A stretch of DNA of 64,000 nucleotides from positions 21,001,461 to 21,065,460 of the forward strand of contig NC_087070.1 of assembly GCF_963678635.1 (NCBI RefSeq). Direction: 5' to 3'. Numbering within the stretch: position 1 is the first letter of the stretch; the number at the start of each line of letters is the position of its first letter. A program made the position numbers and the translations under genes. The DNA comes from Symsagittifera roscoffensis (taxonomy: Eukaryota > Xenacoelomorpha > Acoela > Convolutidae). This document shows positions 27,601-39,600 of the stretch, piece after piece. The notes under the pieces are model-generated. The model did not search any database. It had not been told where the DNA came from and saw only the letters and a list, made by a program, of their open reading frames with translations.

Positions 27601-30600
27601 TTCATTCGAGTAAAACATGCCCGAAACCGGCAAACTTCGTGCTGCGGTAACTAAGCCGACAAACAAATCCGACAAAAATTTTGACACGAAGTCAATTTTC
27701 CGCTTACAAAAAAAAACAGGTCCTTTACGGATTCGAACTACTGACCTTTGTCTTTATGGTCAGGTGCGTTTTCGCCACAAGCGCGAATTAACGTCTGACT
27801 TTAGATTTCATATGAACCAAAGGTAAAATGATTCGAGTGATTCTGTTAAACTAGTTGTTAACCCGAAAAAAAGTTATCGAAAGCGAAAAAGGCAGATAAA
27901 AAAGACCAGATCTGGCAGGGATTCGAACACTAAACCTCATGTTCCGGGAGAGCGTGCTTTACTTCTGGACCAAATGAGAGTGTCTTCACTTATGTTAAGT
28001 TTCATAATGAAGCAAGCATTTCTTTCTTTTGTAAATTTATTTTTGAAGACAATCACTAATGCCTAATTCACTAAATTTTTACGCGTTTGTATAGTTCTAT
28101 CAACACGACGCACTTTTTTTTTGATAATGTGGTCCAAACATTCTGTGCTAGTAAGAAACAAACGGCTCTCCTTTTTAAGTATTGGGGACAGTTGGGTAAA
28201 CTTTTTCGCAAGATAGTACATAGCCAACCGACAGTTGGAAAAGAGTCAATGATTGCAAGTAAACAGAAAAAAATGATAATAACTTGCTTTTAGAAATAAT
28301 CTCAACTTTCGAAATTTTAAGGCAAAATAGATGCCTTTGAAACTTTAAAAGTTTTATTGAATTAACCCAATTTGAGAAAACTGGATCAATAGGTATTTGT
28401 TTATTCCGCTGGGAAATCTTAAAATTAAACTAGAAGTCGATCACGTTTTTCGTGAATTTTACTTTCGTGACTCTTCAATAGCTGAGTTTACTTTCCTTTT
28501 AACAAAAAAAATGAGCTCAACTTAGAAAGAAATCATGAGTCATACCGCGAAAAAGATCATACTACGTTCATCGACTCTTAAAAAACTATCTAAAACTATA
28601 TTGGTTCATATTCAATCCTAGGCACTTTCAATTTCAAGACCACAACCCAATGCCAACTCCTCTTCAATGCAAAAGATACCAACAATGTACGGATCTCTTA
28701 TTTCCCCTCTTATGTTACAAAAGATGGCAGAGATTCGTTATAGGGTACAAATTTGATTAGTCCTATATAGAGATTTATATTCCTGTCTAAGAAGCATAGG
28801 GTGGTGGGGGGAGGGAGGTTAGTTACAGTGGTCGTAAATGAATCTAAAAGACTGACTGATGATATTGCATGAACAACAGACACATCTGTTCGTCTCTTAG
28901 AAGAGCCACAATCAAGTCTACGAAAGGTTGCATGGTGAGAGACACTGACACGTCAATGGGGGCGAGGGAGGAGGAGATGGTGTTGAAGATAGGGAAGAAC
29001 AGTTCAGAGAGACTGCACATGTCACACCTGTCAATCAAAACCATTCCAACTTGTCAGTCAATACCATTAACACAGCTAAACATATCAGCAGTCTTGACAC
29101 GTGTTGTACAAAAAATGTCTCGCCTATCACATTGAAAGTGCGGCATGTAATAATTTTTTTGATTGGGGTTTAGAAAATATTTTCAATTTCGACCTACTTT
29201 CGCTCCTTTTACAATTTCAGAAATCGTTGAAGTTAAAGAAGCTTGTTATTTTAAGGGAAGCAAAACAGGGCATGGTTGACTTTGCTCCCATTTCGTTCTT
29301 TTGAGCTCTATCAAAACCCAAACGAAACTCGATTTTTTCAAAAAAAGATTCTAGTGATTTTGAACTCACTTTTGAGCAAAGTCAATAAATTCCGCCAGAA
29401 ACCAATTGAGCACATCTTCATTCATGGCCGTTGACGTCACCTTTCCCGTGAACACATCCACAAACTGCTGCTGACAATTCTGCCCACTGTACAGTTCAGG
29501 CGGAGTTAACAGACACGTGACACAATTAGTGAACAACTTCTCCTTCACATTTTCAGTCCAGGATGACAACTGAGTTGCCGAAATAGACGCTTCATCGAAC
29601 AGTCACGGCTATAATTCTTGTAACCTTTTTTTTAAATGAGGTAGCTTTGAAAAAGACAATTGCGAGGAACCAGGGCTTTTCTACTCCAAAAACCAACAAG
29701 AAAAACAGTTTTAAAAAATGTTAAGAAGAAAGGATTAAAATTAGGTGTATCTGTCAAAATAGGAAACAATTTGTGTTAAGTAAACATTTCAAACAATAAA
29801 ACTTCAAACAATTGATTTTTCAAGATTGTTGTATAATTTTTTAAATAAGAAAAACAGTAAGACAATTCGTGATTCTGTTAACACCTTATCAAAAAATATG
29901 GCCGTGACTGAATACTGAATTGATTACTGTTAGTTGTGTGTAGCTTAAAGTTGCACAGACGTCCGTAACAGCTGCAGATATAAGTGATGACGTCATTTTC
30001 ACAGACTTCCTCTTGTTTGGAGGAGCTGACTCCTAGTGGCTATTGAAACATCAGTACGTACATCATCCGATTTTCAAACCTCTTTTTAGAAAGATATTTT
30101 CAAGCTATCCTCACTAATTTTCCGCTTAATTTTTTTTACAATTACTGAACTTTCGGTCCACCAGATATGAAGGTCCCCCCTATTTTTATTCTTGTCGCGT
30201 ACTACATAAACCTCATTTTAATAATGCTACTAAAGATTTGGGATAACAAGGAAACTCCGTATTTAGTAACGATGCCGGTTTTCATTGCAATCACAAGTAA
30301 AAATCACAGGTTTGGAAAATCAAAATGAGATGAAGACGGCGAGATCTTTAACTTCAATAAACCTAAGCATCAATTACAAATGATCCTTAAATGCTTAAAT
30401 CGGCAACTGAGTTTATCATTGAGATGTTTTAGTCCTCTTCTTCTCAGAAGAGGCGATCAAATCAACGCAACATTTAAAGAAAGAAAAAATTTATTTGTTC
30501 AGACATACAAGTACATTTACAAAAAAAAATCAAACAAATTAAGCCATTAATATTTGGTAAAAGTGCGTATTATCTGAAGAGGACAGACTAAGGGCAAATT

Positions 30601-33600
30601 AGATGCCCACTAAATGTCTACCCAGTATAAACTGACTGAGACATAGCACGTTAATGTGTAAATATATATAGCTAATTACGCAGCAAGTATTTTTGTAAGT
30701 AATTAGAAAAATTTCATATTTTTTAAAACAAAATGGCGTTTTCTCGAAGACCAGCTATTTCTGGTAGGTCGTATTTATTTGGGTAGAATCAGAGCTTTTT
30801 GAAGAGAAATATCTATTCTTTTTTCCTAAGTATTTGAAAAATTCAATTTTTTTTTACAAAAACGGCGTTTTCTCGAAAATTAGCCACATCTGGAAAGTCA
30901 TATTTTTGTAGTAGAATCAGAGCCTCAGATGGGTTTCTGGAAGGATCCAGAATAAGCACTGATTTTGAAAAGAAGAAATTAATTATTATTATTTTTTAAA
31001 GTATTTGTCAAATTTCAAAACTTTTCTAAAAAAGGCGTTTTCTCGAAGACCAGCTATTTCTGGTAGGTCGTATTTATTTGGGTAGAATCAGAGCTTTTTG
31101 AAGAGAAATATCTATTCTTTTTTTCCTAAGTATTTGAAAAGTTCAATTTTTTTAAACAAAAATGGCGTTTTCTCGAAAATTAGCCACATCTGGAAAGTCA
31201 TATTTTTGTAGTAGAATCAGAGCCTCAGATGGGTTTCTGGAAGGATCCAGAATAAGCACTGATTTTGAAAAGAAGAAATTAATTATTATTATTTTTTAAA
31301 GTATTTGTCAAATTTCAAAACTTTTCTAAAAAAAGGCGTTTTCTCGAAAACTAGCAAATTCTGGAAGGTCATCCTTATGGGGTAAAATCAGAGCCTCAAA
31401 TTAGTCTCTGGTAGTATCCAGATTAAGCACCGACTTTTGAAAAAAAAAGCAAGAACTCTTTCCTTTTTTAAAAGTACTTAATAAATTTCAAAACTTTTTA
31501 CAAAAATGGCGTTTTCTCGAAAACTAGCAATTTCTGGAAGGTCAAACTTTGGGATAGAATCAGAGCCTTAGATGGGTTTCTGAAAGCATCAAGGTAAGCA
31601 ACATTTTTTAGGGGGAAAATCAGATCAACTAAATATCCTATGTAGTAACTCACTATTACCTAGGATGTAATTGTCTCTAAAATTGTGTACAATTAGAATT
31701 TCATCAACTTTTGTCATTTTGCCTATAATAATAGGCAGAAGATTATTTACGCTGAACATACAGGAGAACCTTGAACCCTTATTACTTAATGAGTACAACT
31801 TAGATTTAGTTTTGCAGAAAAGGGGTGATGGGTTAATTTACCCGGATTCCTTGTTTTATCAGCGAATGTTTTTAATTAAAACAAAGAAATTAGTTATTCA
31901 TTCGGGTTTCAACTATTTGAAGATCTCAGGCAAAATTTCAGTAGATCATAAACCTAAAGCTCATGAACAGCTAAAATTTTATGATCATAAAAACTTTTGG
32001 TTATAAATTAAAACTTTCTCTTGAAAAAATATCATTCAGATAATTGATAATTTTTTGCTGATACATTAGAACTTGATTCAAAATCAAAAAAATTAGTACC
32101 ACCATACAAAAGCAAGCCATATTGTATTATGGGCTTTATATTATGTATATGTTATGTATATGTCATTATAGTATTTTAGTAAAACACATTTCGGAGCATA
32201 ATGCCTCATTTTTGAAACAACATCACAAGGCCTCCCTAATTTAGTATTTAATTTTTGGATATGATGTATAAATGTAGGCTTATTATCAAGTATAACGCCT
32301 AAATACTTACACGACGACATGGGATTATAAACAATATCATCCATACAAACATGAAAGTTAGAAACACTTCTTTTTTTCAAAACTGATTAATGTTGTTTTG
32401 TCTGAATTAATGATCAATTAATTCGATTTCATCCACGCCAAAATTTTTGTTAAATCATGCTGGAAGAACTCCAAATTGACGCTCTCACATGCTACATTTA
32501 CAACATCAACCAACAGAAAAACGTTTGAACTTCATGCAGCGTGATGAATATCATTTATGAAAACTAAAAAGAGAAGAGGACCTAAGAACTAATCCAGCGG
32601 AACGCCCGTGGTCACTGGTAATCAAACCGACGAGCAGTTATTTGCATGAACACATTGAAACCTTTGAGATAAAATAAAAATTAAACCAAGAAAGACAATT
32701 ACCCCGGACACCATTATTTTCCACTTTATTCAACAGAATTCTGATATCAAGAATATCAAATGCTTTTCTTGAATGAACAAAGAAACTGCATTTGATATTT
32801 TTGTCTTTACCCATTCTTAGTCGTTCAGTTAATTCAGCTAAAGCCTCGATATTTGCAAAATTTTGCCAAAACCCAAATTGATCCTCATATATGATTTTGA
32901 ACTTTTCAAGGTAATTGTGCACCTGGAGTGCATGATTTTTCCAAACACTTAGCCATAGCTACTCAAAAGAGCTATGGGACGATAGTTGTTAAGATCTAAC
33001 TTACTATCAGATTTATATAGTGGCAAAATTTTAGCATCAATAAGCGCCTGAGGAAAAGTACGTTTGCTAAACGACAGGTTGATTAGATATGTTAAATATG
33101 GAGCCAGGACAAAACAGCCTTTAATCAGTAACAGATTACTTATTTCATCAATGCCCCAAGAATGCTTAGGCTTGAGACTATTTATGGCATTGAAGGTCTC
33201 AATGAGTGAGCAATTGAAAAAGTACATTGATTGACTGGCACTTGTTATTTGAAAGATAGCCTCAGCCCCTTCCATTTTGCTAGCAATTTTTGCTCCAATT
33301 GGAGCGAAGTATTCCTGGAAAGCAGTCGATATGACTTTTGGATCAGAAATACTTGCTCCGTCTAATTGCAGAGCAGAAATTTTATCACTTCCTTTTCGGT
33401 TACCTTTTATATCAATTAATAACTCAAAAACTTGTCTGGAGTCACCAATACAATTATTGAATTAATTAAAACAATAATTTCTTTGGCTTTTTGTTATCAG
33501 GAACTCAACCTGTTTCCTTTGATTTAAAAAGTTGTTTTTCTTGATTAAATTATTCGAATCAAATTTTTAGGACTTATACAATTTGTTACAATTAAAAATA

Positions 33601-36600
33601 GTGTTTTTGACTTCTTAAGTGAACCACGGCTCATTCAATTTGGTAACTTTTGCTTGTGATTTTCTAATCAGAGCAAATTTATTTAAAGTTGATTTCAAGC
33701 AATCACTAAATTGGTTTCTAGCTCTTCGACTAAATTAGATCTCTCCAACATTTGCTTCAAAAGGACTAAAAAGTCGTTAGTACCTTTTTCGTTATTCAAG
33801 AAGGACATGTCACGAAATGAGGAATATATGAAATCAAACTGTTTCAATTTGAGCTGCAAAAAACTTGACAATGATCTGAGAAACATTCGTTCTCAAGAAT
33901 TCTGACGAATGGTTCTTCAATATTTCTTTCTATCAGATGATCAAAACAAGTTCCAGCCACCTCAGTAAAACGAGTTGCATTTCTTTTTAGTAGATCAAAA
34001 CCATTTGCGTACATAAAATTATTGGAGACGATTTTTCGTGCGTACATTGATGTTGAACTCACCAGTCAAAACTACCGGTATTTTTATACTCAGTATCTCC
34101 AATTCCTTGTCTAACTCATTGACGAACTGTTTTTTATCATATCTAGGAGGTACATATGCGACTATTTTGATTAACTTATTCCCGAATGCTTCAGCAAGTA
34201 CTGCTACTGATTCAGGTAGATTAGTATGTAGTTGTTCTATCAAGTTTACATTTCCACCTAGTTTCATCATAGTACCTCCACCTCTGGTTTTCGATTGTTG
34301 CTTATAATTGTATGAAAGTCTTTGATTGCAACAATTTAACCATGAATGACTCGGAGCGAAGAGGGAATAAGGACCACTCACAATATAACACAATAATCCA
34401 AAGGAAACAGCATTTGTAAAAACTGCTACATAATCCATCGAGAAAATTAAATTGTCAATAAATTTTTTTCTCAGAATTTTTTGTCAATAATTTTTATCAG
34501 ACCTTATAGGCTCTAATAATCCTCTGTTCTCGATTTGTTCTGTTCTCGATTTGAAATACGTACCAATTTGAAATACGTAGAAAACACAGTTGACACAAAA
34601 AGACGAAGCAGCAAAGTCGCCAGCAAACAGCGGCAAAAAAGAGTTCGAGAATACAAAAAAGCACGTTGAAGCAAAAAATTGACATTGAGACAATGAGCGC
34701 CCGATCCCACTACCAATTTCTTTATCGACAAACAGTACAACCTAACCACTAAAACTGAATTTCTCAATTTAGTTAGTCTATACCAGGCATGGCTTTACAA
34801 ATTTTCCAAAAAAGAAACAACTAAACGCAAAAACTGAGCATACAAATTTAACACAGAAATATGTGACTGACATAGAACATGCGACTGACATAAATAATAA
34901 GGGTTAAAAACAGAATATAGACAAATTATGTAACGAGAATCTAACACGGAGACAAATCTGTACTTCGCACACAAGCAAAAAGAGGCACTAAAAACTAACT
35001 CCCTGCTTGTAGCAAAACACTTCTTATGTAGAATCAGCAAAAATGAATTTGCATTAATTAGAGCAGAAAACTGCGTGTTCCGTACCGACTTACCTTTATA
35101 CTAATAATCATAATAAATTGTTTTCAAACAAATTAAATACACAAAATTAAGTTCACTAAATTATAATTAATAAGTTTGAGAGGGCATCCTAGAGATTTCA
35201 AAAGAAAACTGCCGAAGGATGCCTCCGAAAGCAGAACAGTCGTGAAGTATATCTCGTTCTACGATATTTATCGATAACGATATTTTTTTTGGTAATTTCG
35301 AAGTCTTTTTCCTAGAAAATAAATTCAAATTAAATTCTAAAATGTGAATAAAAAAATCCAAGCAATCCAAAACATAATTGTCGTATGATGGAAAATATGA
35401 TGATAATTGTCCAAATTGCCCTTTAAAAGGTTGTTGATAAAATCCGGATAATTTTCGATGAAATTTAAATGTTTAATGATAGTTCTAGTCCGCAAACATA
35501 AAGATTGATCGTTTGTCAATGCGTTTTGCCTCGTGCATAAATTTGGTGAACAAATCCGACTACTAGCGAGCTTATCCAAATCTTCTTTGTTCAAAAAATG
35601 TGTTCACTCCATTTACCATTGTATCACCAATTAATATTTTACTTGAATTACCTTCAAAATGGCAAAAATTGTTAGCACGCACGCACACACACACACAGAG
35701 AACCTCAAGTGCAATAATATACCTTTTGCGACTATTAACGACAGATTTGCATTAATTAGCTTCCATCAATTTGAAACAGTTGGTCAGCGGTTTCGTGGAC
35801 CTCAGCATCAATGAACTTCGCCACCAATGAAGTCAATTAGTATTTGAAAACCCGAATCAACTCTGAAAATAGACAAAAAATAATAATTTGATTCTTATAA
35901 CTTTCACTGAAAATTTGTGAAAACAGAGGTTTTGAGTCAAAAAATTACATTGGAAAAAAAACATTTCCTGAAATCGAGCGAAAGATATATTCATAACAGA
36001 GCCAATCGAAGATTGAAAAAGAGTAATGAACGCAAGTAAACATAAAAAAAACACTGACTTTCATGAAAAAAATAGATGCCCTTTAAGCTCTTTGAATTTC
36101 TAGAACAATTTATGATTGGTGCTTTTTTGATAACATGAATCACACTAGAGAAAAGGGTTAAGTTTTCATTCCGCTGGAAACGTATCAATTAAATTCCACT
36201 TTCGAAACTAGAAATCTTTCACGTTTTTTTTGCACCATTACCACGTTCGTTTTTGGAGAGCGCTATTCACGTCACTTTCAGCAGATGAACTTCAATTGGA
36301 CTCAAAAAGTGCATATATACCTAAGTACATTCATAAATGCGTCAAAATGTATGAATGCACATCTGTAGTTAATGGTGACTTTTAAGATTTTTCCTGAAAA
36401 AAACACAGCAAGACCTATATAAAAGTATTCACTAAGTTCATTACTCTTAAAGAATAGACAAAGCTTTATTGACTAAAACAAGCGGACAAATTTCAAGAAA
36501 ACATTTAGGCAGACTAGATAACAATTAAAAATGATACAAGCAAAGCCGGTTGCTTGGAAAACAAAAACGAAGAAAAAATTTAAACACCCAAATACAAAGT

Positions 36601-39600
36601 TCTTCCTCATTTTCAATGGTTAGAACAAAATTAAGAATATTATGAGGCATAATACTTCAATTGAAAGTCTGATGCAGATTTCAAATTCAGTTTCTAAAAG
36701 GTAATTGATAAATTTTGTTGAAATTTTTGATGCGAAAGCCGACAGAAAACCAAATTGAACACAGAGGCGAAGCTTCACTTCGCAAAAAGTAGCGAGAAGA
36801 CGTCAAAAAGCACCTCTAGAAAGTACACTAAGAACAAATAAAAATAAGCCTTGAATTAGCGAGAAGTCAGCTAGGTCTGGGATTCGATCCGCGACCTACT
36901 GCTATCAAGAGATTTCGAATCTCACTCTCTATCCATTCAGCCACGCATGCTTAACCACCGACAAACCTTAGTCACAAATAAAGCAGCTCTATGTGCTAAT
37001 AAATTGCCAATGCAATTCAGCAAAGGTAGAACCAAATACAAAAAGACTTAATTATTCAAGTAATAATTTAACAATCTGAAGAATATAACAAACTGAAGGC
37101 ATCCAAACTAACTTTGCATGTAACAAATCGCAAAGCATAAAACCACAGTGTGTACAAATTATGCATTTGGAAAAATTGCGAGATCTATTGAGGTAGAAAA
37201 ATACTTAAATTGAATTTTAATTATTGTTAAGTTGTTCGAAACAAATAGCTTTTTTTGGTTCATTTGATGAATTAAAAATGCATCAATTATGTTTACTCAT
37301 TACTATTCGAATGTCAAAGCACGTACTATTAAAAAATGTAAAAGTGTCCCAAAAAAGGCACCAATAATTGCGACTAAGGTTAGAAAACAAAGAATGTTCT
37401 TAATAACCCACTAAGCTGACCCTAGTGTAATCAAACAAATAACTTTTTGCAAGTTCTATGATTCTGTTAGAAATATTATTTACATAGATACAAACATATA
37501 TTCCGATTTGACAATACTTCTTTATCGTAAGAAGCTTTCTAACATTTTCCTTCGAACTTGGTGTTTAACTAAAAACGGGCCAATTATGTTTTACCAACAG
37601 CCAAATAAAATGTCACTGAACTTGATGGAACAACACACTAACAGGTGTGATATGTTCATTGGCGTCTTATAAGAGCAGCCGCTCAAAAATTGCCTCTTCC
37701 AGGTGTCCCTCTTCTATGTACAGCACCTTGTCGTCTCCCAATTGCCGACTCAGTTTTTCCCTCAGCTGGTTGAGCAGCACCTTCACATCTGTTTCAAATT
37801 CGTTAATGCTTTTTATGTTTTGTTTTGAAACTAATTTAACCTTCAATTGACTTCTTTGGGATTTTTTTCTCAAAATGAACTTAATTCAAGACAATTCGAG
37901 ACAACGATATGAAAGTTTGGGTAGATCGTTTATTTGATTTTTTTACCTGCGGCTTTGGTCTAATTTTCTGTCTGCTAGTTGTGTCATGCTATGTTTATGT
38001 CTTACTCCTAGCGGTGCAAAGCTCTGCTTTGGCTGTGGTTATAATTAACGACTAGCCTTTATATATATTTGTTTCTAATGAAAATGCGATATCAAATCAA
38101 TTTATTTTATTAGTTTAATTGTTCAGTCGGTTTATAGATGAAAAGCAAAGATTTGTGTAATTTTGCAGAAAAAAATTAATTATTAATCTTTTTCTGCTTA
38201 TTTCCTTGATCTTTCGATATATTTTCTATTGATCATTTGCCCACAAGATTTCTCATTTGAATCAATTCAAAGTTGCATTTTCCCGATTTATCTAGAAATT
38301 AATTTTATACGGAGAGCGATATTTTCCAATTATTTTCGTTTTGCTTGAATTGGCACTGCTTCTTACGGTGTTGTAGAATTCAGAAGTGTTTAAATATAAT
38401 GGAGTTGTCTGTTTGTATGATGATTTTTTGAGACCTGTCTAATTTTGCTTTGGAAGCCTTCATTGGTGGGTTGAATTGGTTAAACGTAATTAAGTATCGA
38501 ATTAAATATCAACATCTCAAACTCACAAATTGGCACAAAGTATAACGTCGTATGGGTATCAAATTGGATGCTCTTCAGTTGTGATTTTAGCACTTCCCAT
38601 CATTTGAGCCATTAGAAATTAGATCACGAAATTAGAAATTTAACGCATAGTTTTTTATTTTATTGCAAATGTAAGTCGGAACAATCTGTACTACTTGCGC
38701 AGCAGCAGGTTAATTTCATGTTTCGCTTGATTATTTTTTTGTTTGTTTAGTATGTCGATTAAATCTGTAACATAAGCCCTTATTTGACACTAGTATATTT
38801 TTTTATTGTTTATCATAGTATGGTGAATTTTTTGCCAACATTTTTAAACAACTGGAAATCTAACTTCAGATTAGTTGATGACATGACAGAAGAAATGGAT
38901 GGCAATAGAAATAACCAAACAGAAATGGCCCGCAGCGAACCTGAGAACCCGATTGCTAGTTTGTTCTTTGGCACAATACCGGTGGCACCTATCGAGAAAA
39001 CAAGCGATGATATCTCGAATCAGCAAGTTTTGGAACCAAATGAGGTGCATGTAGCCGTTTTTTGGAAAAATAAGTTTGAGAGTGCATCCTAGAGATTTTT
39101 AAAGAAAACTGCCGAGGGATGCCTCCGAAAGCAGAACAGTCGTGAAGTATATCTTGTTCTATTGAATATAAAGATATTTTTTTTTGGTAATTTCGAAGTC
39201 TTTTTCCTAGAAAATAAATTCAAATTAAATTCTAAAATGTGAATGAAAAAATCCAAGCAATCCAAAACATAATTGTCGTATGATGGAAAATAAGATGATA
39301 ATTGTCCAAATTGCCCTTTAAAAGGTTTTTGATAAAATCCGGATAATTTTCGATGAAATTTAAATGTTTAATGATAGTTCTAGTCCGCAAACATAAAGAT
39401 TGATCGTTTGTCAATGCGTTTTGCCTCGTGCATAACTTTGGTGAACAAATCCGACTACTAGCGAGCTTATCCAAATCTTCTTTGTTCAAAAAAATGTGTT
39501 CACTCCATTTACTATTGTATCACCAATTAATATTTTACTTGAATTACCTGCAAAATGGCAAAAATTGTGTGCACGCACGCACACACACACACAGAACCTC

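Larger units (their letters stand above)
35168..37795. repeat. segmental duplication, copy X' (direct)
   Basis: The left part (35168 to about 36110) matches 39069 to about 40050, and the right part (about 36110-37795) matches about 40829-42485, all nearly base for base. The intervening 780 bp or so of the other copy are missing. The switch occurs inside the shared dispersed repeat. It contains a damaged copy of UBE4A exon 2, a SINE copy and a CA microsatellite (35675-35697). Confidence 0.92.

Noticed and set aside
30725-31610. CRISPR array
   Set aside because: Units are too long and diverged, spacers are not unique, and the DNA is eukaryotic.
31671-32006. 111-codon plus-strand frame beside the satellite
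   Set aside because: No homology or splice context; typical chance frame in AT-rich DNA.
35337-35594. 85-codon minus-strand frame, also at 39232-39489
   Set aside because: Preserved only because the block was recently duplicated. All differences between copies change amino acids, and no family is recognised.
35675-35697. CA microsatellite as a notable signal
   Set aside because: Ordinary short microsatellite, copied with its block at 39571-39593.
36874-36952. Possible functional tRNA-Ser gene
   Set aside because: The acceptor stem and D arm do not pair well and it is embedded in a dispersed repeat, so it is a SINE head and not a tRNA gene.
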